This document shows positions 1 through 12,900 of a stretch of 64,000 nt of DNA, in pieces (within the stretch, counting starts at the first letter, position 1; each line of letters opens with the position of its first letter). The position numbers and the translations under genes are program-made. Source of the DNA: Syngnathus acus (Eukaryota > Chordata > Actinopteri > Syngnathiformes > Syngnathidae). The stretch is taken from assembly GCF_901709675.1 (NCBI RefSeq), contig NC_051092.1:4158491-4222490 (forward strand), given 5' to 3'. The notes below the pieces were generated by a model. The model was not told the origin of the DNA, searched no databases, and was given only the letters and a program-made list of their open reading frames with translations.

Positions 1-1230
1 GTGAACGAGTTAAGAAAGTTAAGTCAAACAACTTCGGCTGCTTTGCAGATTTCATTCAGCTCCATCTCGCCTCGTCTGCTCAGTGGTTGAAAAAAAAAAA
101 CCCCGTTATAGGCGTGACCCAAATTTCCAGGCCGGCTTTTTGGCACGCTGCCACGCTCTGCTTGCACCTTTTGATCATAGCCATTGAAGGAAAAAGCATC
201 CCGAGCAGCCAGACTGAGGCGAGTGTCTCCTCAATCCGAATAATAAGTGGTCCTCAAGACACTCCGAAAACGCCCCCCCTCCGCCCGCCCCCTCCTTGAA
301 AATGCATTCCCCTCTACTGACTGCACGCCGGGATTTTTTTTCTTCTCTATTCTGCTGATGGCCCAATATGAGCTGACAGACACCCCTCCCTTCACTTTTT
401 TTTTTTTTCTTCCTCCTGCCGTTCTTCTTCCCCACCGTCCCTTCACATCTGTGGATGTTACCTGACAAGTCTCATTTGTCAAGCCCTCCCTCCCCTTAGC
501 CCTTCTCCTTCCGTCTGTTAGCTTCGGCCACCTGATCCCTCCCTCCTGTTGTTGCGCCCCTGCCAACAGAGCCGAGGAGCTAAATCGGCAGGCGGGGTGT
601 GTGTGTGCGTGCGTGTGTCCGCGTGTGTGTCCAAAGACACTGACTAAATGGGGCAAAGCAGCGGAGCACGTAGGTGGAACTTTCAAGGGACGTCTGCCAG
701 AATCTCTCCACGGTAGAGCTCGATGTTCACGTCAGAAGGACTTAGGACCTTTATATGGCTTCACTTAATTCAGTACTTTGTGAGGGGACTATTGAAAATA
801 TTGCCCTGAGTAACGAGACACTTCCTGTTCTAATCATAGCTAACATCACACTTTTCCTCTTTTCCGGTGTTTACACTGGCAGCACACACAAAAAAAAGGA
901 AAAACAAAAACAAAGTTAACCCGAAGTCTCGTAATTGTCTGACATGATCAATGTTTGTAGTTTGGTTTGACTTTGGAAGCGTATTCCCCCCCCCCCCCCC
1001 CACTATAAATGATTACTATGCGCATTCCCAATTCTCAATATGTTTTGCTAAAGTCTCGGAATTAAGCTTCAAAGTGACTTTGGCTAAATGAATACGCAAT
1101 TGTGTATTCGTACCTTGATAAATGCCCTTTGTCTGCTGTTATTAAAGACCAGTGAGACTTGGTTGGTCCCCACGCCGAGGCAAAACTAATTAAAGGCAGG
1201 CAGATGTATTTGGACACAAGTGTCTCTCAT

Positions 1231-1240
1231 ATACACACAC

Positions 1241-1296
<56 letters not shown>

Positions 1297-1298
1297 AC
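1231..1298. repeat. (AC)n dinucleotide microsatellite
   Basis: About 68 bp of AC repeats with a few interruptions (GC and AAAC units at the edges). A likely polymorphic length marker. Confidence 0.95.
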
Positions 1299-3295
1299 GG
1301 GCACTAAATGGGCTTTTAACACGTCCACTGAGCAATCGGTGCCAGTTGATGAGCTGCCACTGCGCTAACTAGACCAGGTGAGCGAAGCCAAATCCCAACT
1401 TCATTGCGGGAAACTTTTTGTTTTGTCTGCCAGAGGCCAGAGAAGACAAAAAAAAACACCCTTTCCCCTCGGTGCCTTATTATCCTCACTAACACCAGTC
1501 AGGCAACACGCCTCTCTGTTGTTTTGCTTTCTCCGAGGCAGGTGATGATGAGCATTAGCGCTAAGAGCGAGCGTTTAATCTTCAGGGGAGCACATGTTCT
1601 TGCTTTTGTTGAGTCATGGCTATGAAATTGCATTTGCATGTACAGAAACCTTTCATCCTCTGCTATTTTTCCACCGAGAATAAACAAACCTCCGACGGCA
1701 GCCCAGGTAGCCGAGGGTAACGAAGAGACGGCGCCGGTCTTCGATCTTCATTACGACTATCGGTGTCAACCTTGTGTAATCGCGGCCATCCCGAGGTCAG
1801 TCGTATACACCGGCAGCTCTGTCATCGTCTATCCGTGGACGCAAACGCCCATCTGGATGAGCCGTTCCCGAGTCCGGATGACAAAGCACTCACGGCTGCA
1901 AATATGGGCTAATGCCTTGCTCCGTTTAGCCAAACAGGTCTGAAGGGAATTCGGGATATGACCTGACTCAGACGATTGGTGGATTAGAGAAATTCCCTCA
2001 TCAGGTGGAAAAAAAAAAACCTGCATGGCTGATCACTAAAACCATTTCCACCAAGTTGGGAGCAGTAAATCCTGCTTGTTCTGGTTTACAAGAACAAAAA
2101 ATAAATAAGGAAGGTGTCAAGCCTACTTTCACTCTCGCGGCGTTTCCACAGAAAAATTACAGTTCCGTTTTGTCGTGCTGCAGTTTGGATCCGCAAGCTC
2201 TCATGATCTGGCTTGCATTTGATGAAATGATACGGCACCGATCAATTCTCATGTTGACATTTTTTTATGGCTAATAAAAATGTTGAATGGCAAGAAGCGG
2301 CTGAGCTAAAAAGTTCATCCTGTCAAGGGTAGCTAGTTTGTGTTACAAAAAAAAAATTGGACTTTGTAACAAGTCAAAAATAAATGATGTATACATTTAT
2401 ATGTCGAAGCCTCACGTTAGCATACACGTTAGCATACACACACAACATTTCTGTCCATTCTTACAAAGGAAGCATATGACAGCATGGTTAATAGGCGGAA
2501 AACGCATCTCGATGAACTAACAAATGGGTCGCTTTGTGTTTTGCCTCAAGCGTCAAGATGGCACAGTCGCGGCACACATAGTTAAGAAGAGACACTTTCA
2601 TGGCGCTAGCGACCTAAAGGAGCCATTCTTTGTTTCCTAAGCCACGTGGGGAAGCTACGCATACTTTCATTGAAGGACGACGTAACCAAACATGATACAC
2701 AACGAGCGAGACGAAAGAAGTCATGCTAACGTCTAAGCTAATGTGACATTTAGCGAAAAGGACTTGGTTAGTTTATAGACATAATATATGTTCGCAAAAT
2801 GACTTTTTATCAATGTTTTTGCTTTTCTAGGTTGGTAATTTTAGCTTTTCCTAACCCATTCGGTCACTTTTTGGACAACACACAACAACAATGGCGAAAA
2901 TGCTATAAAAAGAACCTTTGGAAAGCTTCCCCTGAACTGGAGTTTTCCTAAACGAAAACACATTTGATCGAGCTAAAATGTGATAATGGTTTGCTTTTGG
3001 AATACCAAAGCGTATACGAAAATAAATGTTTTTAAAAATATCTCTTGTGATGATGTGGTCCGCGGCGGCTTTAGTGCCTGGATACAACTCTCATAACAGA
3101 GCTTGTGAGTCATGCGCACTTAACAAGAGGAGCAGGAGTAACATAAGAGGCCTTTGTGGATTTTAAGGAGTGCAAAATCCATTTGACACTAACACCAAAT
3201 TTTAAAAACAAATATTTAACAAGTCATTGAAAACACTCAATGCCTGTGAACGGTGCTTGAAGCTAACAGGTTGGCATCGGTTTTAAGTGGAGATT

Positions 3296-3362
<67 letters not shown>
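3296..3362. repeat. A-run followed by (AT)n microsatellite
   Basis: A run of A leads directly into about 25 AT units. It can form a cruciform or slipped structure and is likely to vary in length. Confidence 0.95.
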
Positions 3363-3365
<3 letters not shown>

Positions 3366-3929
3366 TTATCAAAATGTGGGAGCAAAATATTCAATGCGAG
3401 TGCAAGACAATAGGCAAAATGCGATACATCCCAAACTCGGACCTGAGGTGGGCCTCTCAGGTTTCTTCAGATTTTTTTTTTTGCATAGGAGAAGTGAGTC
3501 TCCTCTCACCCTCGCCGAGGGGCGAGTGCGTTGGTGATGACATCGCACGCACTCTTTCACGCCACATAAAACGAAGTCAAGGTGCGGCTTGGAAGACGAG
3601 CTGCTGTTTCACACTGAGGTCCAACAGCGAGTCGTTACACAAAGCTCGGCTGTTCTGAATAGGCCCGCCTGCGCCAAGACGTCTTTTTGGCGGTTAACGC
3701 AAACGCTGCCGCATTAAAAGGTTACGAGAAGGAAATTGCTCTAAGAGGCAAAGTCACGCTCCAGTTCCAGCAAGAACAGTGGAGATGTTTGTCATTCCAG
3801 AACGAGAAGCATGTCTGGACTGGCTTGAGAACATTCTTGACGTTATCTATGAAAACATCCGGATGAAGGCTGCTTTCTTATTAACCAATCCTCAGCAACT
3901 TTTACATACAGTTGTCTCGTTCGTAACCT

Positions 3930-4610
3930 TTTGGGGTTTCTTCTTTTAATAACTTCAACGAGATTTAACTAATATTTTCACATACTCAATGTTAAAGGGA
4001 TTTACCAGACTTTACCATATTTTACCATATTTTGACTTTACACAACTTATTTTAATCCCTACAACGTTGATGGGATTTATAATATTCTTTTTATTTTTTT
4101 ACCATGAACAACCTTTATAAGATCCAGGAAGAGTTTTTGTTGAATTTACGCGACTCATCTTTTATCCTTTATACTTTTATTGGTATTCAGCGGCGCAATT
4201 TCAATGGGAATTAACATATTCTTGTTCTAACATTTCAATTTTAAACAGATTGAAAGTACTTTTTGGACATTTAAACTTTTTTTTAATTTACTGCAGACAT
4301 AGTATTTTAATGCGTGCTACTTCTACGGGCTTCCCAGTAGTCTTATCTTAACCCGTGCAACTTTGAAGAGATTTTTTTTTTTTTTTATAGCCTTACTTTC
4401 ACCGGCGCAACTTTTACTGGACTCAAGATAGGATGACGGTATTTCAACCTGTCTGACTTTGAAAGGATTTACGCTAGTCACAAGCTATACCGGATTTACA
4501 GTAGCCTGAGCAACTTTTAATTGGATTTTGGAACTCTTGTTTTGCCCTCTGAAATTTCTATGGGATTTAGGTTAGTCTTGTTTCAACCTACGCAGACTTT
4601 TTGGTCATGG
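3930..4610. repeat. Decayed minisatellite, unit roughly 40-60 bp
   Basis: A pattern recurs irregularly: a T-rich segment, then a core like GCAACTTTTATGGGATTTA, then a segment like AGTCTTATTTTAACC. Good core matches are near 4059-4080, 4190-4215, 4355-4375, 4405-4425, 4505-4530 and 4545-4570. Units differ at many positions and vary in length, so this is an old, diverged tandem array. The spacing was judged by eye. Confidence 0.5.
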
Positions 4611-7510
4611 GCGTGAATTATACCAACAACCAGTTGCGTCGCTCACGTGACTATTCAGCCGATTGAACGGCTTATTGAACTCGGCAAATGGACTGAGTGG
4701 ATGTGTGCAGCGAGGCAAGCAGGCGGCAAGTGTGTTCAGAGTAAACACACGACGTCCTGCTTTCAAGCAAACAGAAAAACTAATGAAAAGGCAGTTAAAG
4801 CATTTTAGTTGGAAACTATTAAATTGATTATACAGTATGGGAAACGTTTTTTTTTTTTTTTTAGATTACAGGAAATAATGCATCAGCACAAATCTTTTTT
4901 TACTCCACCGACCTCTTTAATTTTAATTGAGAGGCCCCCGACGCTCAGATGGCATACCCTGATTGATTGAGAATGATGACGATGAAAAAAGTTAATAATT
5001 ACAAATGAGGGGGCAAGGGGTGGATTATTCATGGAGGAAATATGATTTACAACCAAAAAATATGTCATTATCTACAGCAATAGACAATAGACACTCGCAA
5101 TTAGTCAGAATGGTTTGTTGATGTGACATGACTGCAGATACGGGATAAACCATAATTGATATTCTGAACCCATTTTGTTAATTAACGCGCCGATTATTCC
5201 GCTAAACGGGCCTCGACGGCTAGAGGCACAGCTTTGGCCTTTAACAATAATACAAATAAATAATACAAAAATTAATCACACATCCACAAGCCCAAATCCT
5301 TTGAGGCTTTTGGTTTTTAGGGGGTTGCTGGCTGGGCTGCGACGATATGTAAACAAACAGAAAAACAGCAGACAATTCCCAAATTAAGCTTTGTTTGTTC
5401 TCGTCACAAAATGTTAAGACTTGGTCGACTGGGAGGGGGGGGGATTTGTGATGTCATCGGGGTAAAATGCTCGCTTACAGCACATTAATGACTCACTTAG
5501 TGGCTTGCGGTTGATCATAAGTCAAATTTTACCGGCCCTCAAACTGGCTTGTGAATTTATTTTTGATGTTGAGGTTGTTGTAATAAAATGCCTGTTGCAT
5601 TCTTTAGCATAAATGTATTTGTAAAGTGCTAATGCTAACATGCGAATCACCTTCCTTTCAATGACTGATGTTTGTACTAATACAGGGAAAACAATATTTT
5701 ATTTATTTATTTATATATATCTTTTTTTTTATTTGATTTAATTTTATTTAATTTTATTTTTCTTTTATTGAGTTTTTTTTATTTATTGAGCAATCTTGTC
5801 AACCGCATGATGGGAAATCCTGCATGCCTTCCAAAGAAAGAAACTTTTACTTCTCCACAAAGCGTAAAAGTAAACTAGCGATTACCACCCACATATCTTT
5901 GGACTTGAGCGTCTGCGCATCACAACAAAAGGTGGACGTGTGGCCTGCGGACGGCTGGGTCAAGGTGGATTTACTGTACAGCGGTTGAGGACGGGGCGCT
6001 TAATGGAAGTGACAGTCAGCAGATAGCAGCCGGGGGAGGGGGGGGGGTGCTTCCACTCGCAAATGGTTGAGTGTAAAGAAAAGGAAAATAAAATTAAAAC
6101 GTGCACGCGCACAGGCGCCTTTAACTGATTACGCACTCAAGAGCCAAACATACCAGGAAAGAGGAAGAGAAGGGGGCGGTGAGGGAGTGAATAGACGAAG
6201 AGTGCTGCCAGGGTCGCTTTTTAGATAGCATGCTTATCAGCCAGGAGAGCAGCAAGAGAAACAAAAGTGGACAGTTTTTTTTTTTTTCCATTCTTCCAAG
6301 GGACAAAATCCCAAAGGCAGACTGAGGGATAACAGGGGGATGAGACTCGTAACCTTCAGGAGCGACTTGTCTTTCCAAGTTAGTCACACAGCAGCACACT
6401 TTGCCCTTGGCTCCAAGTCAGCCCGGTTCACGGCGGAGTCCAGAACGCGGAACGCATTCCTGACGAAGCCGCTTGGTGCAGTTTGGCCTCCGATGGAGAA
6501 ACTCAATGTGGCCTTTGATCACAAGCCTAGTCTGGGGAAGCTAAAAATGGACCGAGAGGAAGTCGTGTTTGTTGGATTATTCCGCTGTTGTGACGATAAT
6601 AAATTCCAGAGCATTAGAAGGCCTTTTACACTTTCATCACAGGGGGAAAGACGCGATCAAAAGCCTTTAAGAGCCGGTTCAAGTTTTCAACAACAAGAAA
6701 GCCGTGCCCGTTAAAGTTTATTGTCAGTATTTAATCGAATTTTAAACAACCGGGGCTCCATCGTTTATTTATTTGGTGACAAAAGAAATAAAGCTGTTTT
6801 AAAAGGCATGATTGCCAGACACTAATTGTCTTTGTTTTGCCGCCACAATGGCTCCACCGGGGATGGTAAACAGGATTGTGGCTAAAGTAGGATAGAACGC
6901 GCCAATACGGCTAAATCCGTGCATCTTTGCATTAGTCCTTGACCCCGACAGATGGGACTGGAACCTGCGGTGAGACGGACGGAGGGTTCAGACACAGTTC
7001 GAGCCAGCCAGCCATCCCTCCTCAGACCGGGCCGCCTGTCCGTCCATGAAGCAAGCCTCCCTCCCTCCTCCTCACGAGCTGCCTGAAAGCTCACCAGAGC
7101 TCACTAATCAGCCAAGTTAGCCGCTGACCTCTCCACAGGCTTCATAGCTTTTAATGAGACGGCCGCTTTTGATTGGTCCGCCCGCCCGAAGGGAGAGGCG
7201 TATCGCACGTAGAGTCGGACAAACATTCCTCGTATTTTGCGTGGGGACGCTTGTTCCCGCCGCGTTTTGGTGTGCGTGTTGTCGTGTTTGTGTGTGAGCG
7301 GAAAATAATGAACACGATCGAATCCACGTTGGGTCGAGGCTACAGCGCTTGGATGAGAACACAACAGCGGATGAGAGCGCACAATGACATGAACTGAGTG
7401 AGTCAGTCGGACTACCTTGACAAAATCTGAATGTTGCTACTCAAATGAAGTAATTGAAATAAAAAAATATATATATATATATGTATTTATGTATTTCTTT
7501 CTTTATTTGA

Positions 7511-7545
7511 AGTCAAATCAAGTTTCTTTATATAGCCCTAAATCA
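7511..7545 (-). mobile_element. Short LINE-type 3' tail fragment
   Basis: Read on the minus strand it gives TGATTTAGGGCTATATAAAG followed by an AACTTGATTTGACT tail. This is the same 3' end as the longer element at 61885-62115. Only about 35 bp are left, so it is a 5'-truncated relic. Confidence 0.5.
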
Positions 7546-9738
7546 ATGAATTATTATTATTTATTTAATTATGTATTTATTCATTTATTTGATAGACTTT
7601 TTAAATACTGATTATATTTTTATTATTACTATTATGATTATTATTTATTTTAAAATATTGATTACATACAGGATACCCGTTATCAGGTTCACCAAGTGTA
7701 AAAATCTCACTTTTCCATTACTGTCCATATAATGTGTACTGTTTGAGAAAAAAAAAAAAACAACAAACATATATCACAGCAGACCACCCAGGAAAAAAGA
7801 AAGAATAAAACTCTTTTGCGTTTCATTTTTCCCTGATCGCTACTAAGAGTTCATTCTAGGTAGAAAAAAAAAGAAAGAAAAAAACCAGGCCACTCGACGT
7901 GCAATCAGTTGAGGTCCCTCTGTATGCATCACCTCAGCCAACTTGATTGATTCAGTGTTTGCTCCATCCTGTCGGCGTGCTGGCGACCGCTGCTGCCCCG
8001 CGGAAAAATAATGTGGACTCTGACCGAGGGGGGGTTTTTACAACCGGCCCGGCCGGCACAAAGGTATCCTCACAAATAACACAAACGTATGCGAGGTCCG
8101 GTTTGCTCGGACGTCTCCGTGGGGTCCTCCTTGATGTCATTTGTTGCTTGATCAATAATTCAATTCTGTTTGTGAGCAAGCATTACTTGAAGCGTTCTCA
8201 CCTGCTCGCCCCCTCCCCTCCCCGCTCTCTTATCTTCTTCCAGCGAACTGTACGTACGCTTTCCGAAAGGACATGCCCTCCTAATAATGAAGCTTATCTC
8301 AGCAACTACAAGGTGTATTTTTATAATGCTGATGTCATTAGGAAGGTAGCGCTGATCAGCGAAAATGTTCCCGAGCCCGGGAGAGTAGAAACGCCACAGT
8401 TTGGGCCTTAAAAATGTCGCTGCGTGTTAATCTGGATAGGATTTTTGTAACACAGACACGTGAAATAACCAACACAGCGGTTTTGACATTTACGGCGAGT
8501 TTCAGCAAATCCTGTTTGAAGTATCCACTGTAGAACTTTTGAACTCTCCGGAAGAAAAACTTCTTCATGTAACTCCATTTTTTTGTCGTTTTCACTTCCT
8601 GTAGGAGCAAAGATCAAATTGGCCCGTATGACGCAGAAAGAAAAGAAGAACTGAGCCGGATCTGGACAAACACGGCAGGAAGTTTGATGACGTTTGATAC
8701 AAGCAAAAGGGAAGCAGAAGATCCAAAGAGTTGTCTGAACCAACCATGTGTTTCATGTTAACATGACCCGTCATAAGCCGATTGACCACAATATCACACT
8801 TCCTCTGATGGCCCGCGCTCAAACAGAAGCAAAACACTCCTGTAATTAATTTTAATGGAATCAGATTCTACCCCGACAACAACTCTCTCTCTCATAAATA
8901 CAATATTTTTAATAATCAAGCTGTTATTTGGTGATTAGCTTTTGCTTTGTTTACAACACACCCACTGAACAGATGTGTTTTTTTTTTTTGCTTTTCCTGG
9001 CGCGCCACTCTCAGGGGTGGTTAATGTTTTGTTTCCAACTCTGAAGGTGGAGATGCATACGAGGGCCCAGCGGGACAGGAGACGCGAGTTCGTCTTTTCC
9101 CATTACTTGACGAGAAGGCAAACTCCACATGACTAATTAAAGAGGCAGAAGCTCAAGAAGGCATCACGACACCTCGCCGGTAGGCAGGACGTCGTGCTTG
9201 TCGTCGCGAGTGAAACAAAACAGAGCCTGGGTAAAAATAAATACAAGTGAGGAGGAGAAGGAGCTGTCAGTGGCAGAAAAATGTTAATGGAGGTCAAGGA
9301 TGGTGGATAAATGGTTCCTCTGGCCTTGCCGGAGCACCAATGAACAAGCGGCGTGGCCTCTGGTGCACCACTTTGCTTTGTCTAATTGAAAACTGGACCG
9401 GGAATCTCGGGGGTAACTTTGGATATATTTTACGACTGATAAAGATAATATCGCCAGACGATAATTACGCAACCCACTGGTGTTCCCTAATTAAATGGTC
9501 TGTTCCCCTCTAATGTAGCATATTTACAGCCTATTTAATAGTCAGCGCTAACAGAATTTTCGAAGCCTCGCAGCCCAATCAAGATTCGGAGAGATTTGAC
9601 GTGAACCCTAAAGCGCTGCTTCTTACACATTTTAAAATGATCTAAATATTTGAAAAAAAATGACTGACTTAGCTGCCAATCAATGGCAGAAATCCCATGA
9701 AACCTGTCTGTAACGTAACCTTCACTGTGTTATGATTC

Positions 9739-9904
9739 TTCATCCCAATACAATACAACTTTATTTATACAGCTCATTTTACAACAGCTGCAGCTTTAAC
9801 AAAGCGCTTCACATCTCGCAATGGGAAAAGCACCACGACAGCAAATACATCAAAAACAGCAAGGGCCCTAAAATAGAGCCCTGCGGAACACCATACTGCA
9901 AACA
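9739..9904 (-). mobile_element. LINE remnant: reverse-transcriptase motif joined to a 3' tail
   Basis: On the minus strand, 9898 down to 9859 translates to YGVPQGSILGPL, the conserved reverse-transcriptase motif of non-LTR retrotransposons. Instead of continuing through the polymerase domain, the sequence passes within about 100 bp into a typical fish LINE 3' end (AAGCGCTTTGTTAAAGCTGC, then TGTATAAATAAAGTTG and TATTG repeats ending near 9745). The copy is therefore truncated at its 5' end and carries a large internal deletion. It cannot be active. Confidence 0.7.
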
Positions 9905-12900
9905 AGCTAGCAGAATACTGTAAATTTGTCACGTAGCAGTAAAACGTGAAGTAGCCATACACACAAAAATAAAGTTGAACAAAAGCAACATTCATGTTAT
10001 ATTAAAAACGACTTTTAATCAACTGGACTTTGAACAGCAACCATTGCACGTGTCGGACTGCACTGTAATGAGGCAATATATCGTTGATATTCCACCCCCG
10101 CGCATGTGACACATTTTCCTTATCTTGACAAACATTGCAGAAAGCTAGACAAGCTCAAAAAAAAAGAGACATTGCTAATAAGCTTCTCTAACCTTGAACA
10201 GCAGCGAGCATACTCGAGCTAATTACTGTAATTACAAAGACCTCGCTTCCACTGACGGATCGATGACGTGCGATGGCCTCAGACGGCAAGTAGAACATTG
10301 GGAGCGAGAACAGACGTAAGAAAGAAGACCACCGCACGAAGAGCGAACACACCCCTGGTAACATGCAAATATAATACTTTAGTATCGCAACAAAGGACGT
10401 GTTCACTTTCTAGATGGAGTGTAAAAGAGGAATCCGAGGAGACGCTTCCTCAAGGGCCATAAATAAACCGTGGTTGTCTGCATGATCATCACGTGTGTAG
10501 CGCACTGTATAACGAGAAGGGAAGGACGTGGTGAAAAATGTCTGAGCGATGTGCGGACGCCAGCAAAATGGAGCTTAAAAAGAACTTTTTTCTTTCACTT
10601 TTGAAGTTGCGAATGGCTAGCTTTGAAGCGGGCCCAGATGAGTCAGTGAGGAATAAAGCGTCATCAAGGCCGAGAGAAGAGGAGAGTGAAGCTGGGGGGG
10701 AAAGAAACGCAGACTCCCAAGACAGAGTTATGATGACACCTCGGCGGATTTACATTTCAGAAGATGCGTAGGCGCCACGGGCAACACCGGGATTAATATC
10801 TGCGTAGGCGAGAGAAACTCAAGAGTGAAGCTACACACGGACCGATTTTCATCACCTTAATTTTTTTTTTTTTTGGTCAGAGACGCCAAATATGAGGAAA
10901 AAATCAATGTATTGTCAATTACGTGAAATCGGTTTTAAAAATGTCCATTAAATAGTCGAAGCAAAAAAATTTAAATAGAATCAATAATTACTATTCTAAA
11001 TTATATGCTTGTCAATTCAAAATAATCTCCTGCTTTAGACAAGCAAAAAGAAGAAATGTTGGATAGCATGTTTCCCGATTCAGCAATTGGAAAAAAAATT
11101 TGAATTGAAAAATCCATTTTCAAAATGACTCAACGAGCAGGTCCAAAAATTGAAAAACGTCCAGTTAATCCATGAGTTAAGCATTAGAATCGGCATCGGC
11201 CGATCCCACTCATGGATGATCGTATTGGAATCGTCACCATAAACAGCTAATCGGAACACCCGTATAATTATGTTGTTTTCCGGAAAAAAACCAGTGTATT
11301 TCCAAATCCACATTTAATGGCTTTACTGCTGTTCTCAGCGTTCCCTAGACTTTTGTACGAGCTGTTTTTACATAATCCATCTCAAACACAAACAGTGCAG
11401 CAATGAAAACATGACCTCCTTGCCTTAGCTAACAAACAGTGAGCGAGCCAGCTAAGCCAAAGCATAAATTGTCTTGAACCTCATCATATTTGCCACCGAG
11501 GCCTTCTCTTCTTGCCCAGTGTACTGCTTGTTTTGCTTTCCGTTGACTTATCGCGTTCCCCGCCGAGACTGGCCGCTGCCCTCGGCCCTTAATTTCCCCC
11601 GCGAGGATCGATAAGCGCCGCCGCCCTTTACCCAACTCAAATATTAGCGACCGTATTTGTCAGCCGTGGTCGCTAGCAAATGTCACCTTCTAAGGTGCGC
11701 GCGGTAGCTCTTCGCAAAGTTCCCGGCGTCCTCTGTAAAATGCTCTGGCAGTTTGCAGATGAGTAACGGAGCCGTTGACATTTAATGAGATTCTCGCTAA
11801 CTTCAGCAATTGCTATATGGACACATTTTAATAGGTCCCTCTTGGATGACGGCTGACCGGAAGGCCACCCACATTCGGCTCATTTAACAGCGACGAGAGG
11901 AATACAGATGATGACTTTAAAAAAATTCATTTTGGTATTATCATTTGATTGCTGGCAGCAATAAAGGCGGACAGCCTTATCTGCATATGATAATATCCCA
12001 GCGTGATAACAATAATATTAGCAGAGACTTGTAGACACTCATCTCGTTGCCCGTTTGTGTGGTTCATCCCGCATTAGATTCAATTTCATTAAAATCACCG
12101 GGAGGTTTGAGTCTTAAATGCTAAAACGGCTAAAAAAGCTCAGAGTATGAAGAACAACCTAAAACGCGTTTTGCACCATGGTAACGCTTCCGTCCACCTT
12201 TACAGTTAAGGCTGCAATTAAACCTCCAACTGTGCTTCTATTATCATTTCAAAAATACATTTTAACCTTCAAATTGAACGGACGGGATTGTGCACAGAAT
12301 GCATCGGTTGAGCAGTGACTAAAAGGGTTGGAATTTGCGAGCAGGCTATTTCTTGGTCTGTGTCATCAAGTATTTTGTTGATTTGTGTTAACATTGACAT
12401 CAGCACAATGTGTTCATGTCGTCGGTTCTGGATCAGCCGCGTCCCTCACGAGGATTTATTCATCGATCCAGAAATGTTACTCATTTATTAAATATTATTT
12501 ATTTATTATGAAATTATTTCCATTAAATATTATGAAATATTACATTAAATATTATTTATTTATTTAAATGTATTAAATATGTTATTGTAGTTACAAGATA
12601 TGTAAAAAAAAAAAAAAATTGTGTGGAGGTAAATTTTCTGCCACATTAGCAGTTCATGTTAGACATCAGTTTTCAAATTAAAAATAATTTAATTAGAACA
12701 TGAAGGAACTTATGGAGTCACGCTGCCCATTTTATTCACTGAAAATTACAAGTAGTTCCCCTCAAAAATATTTCTTTTCACTGTATTGCAAAATTGTGGC
12801 ACCTTTGCGGAATGTTGCATGACTATTTTTTTTTTTTTCCGCATTGTCATGAGTGATGCATCTTGACAACAAAAAAGCCCCCCAAAAAAAAAAAAAAAAC

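Larger units (their letters stand above)
1..9738. other. Non-coding stretch, no gene recognised
   Basis: No open frame here resembles a known protein or has convincing exon borders. The longest ones lie in low-complexity sequence or are too short to separate from chance. The stretch contains a 16-C run at 986-1001, an AC microsatellite, an AT microsatellite, a decayed minisatellite at 3.9-4.6 kb and a short LINE tail at 7.5 kb (listed separately). Elsewhere it is AT-rich DNA with many poly-A and poly-T runs. It may lie in an intergenic region or in a large upstream intron; the sequence alone does not decide. Confidence 0.6.
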
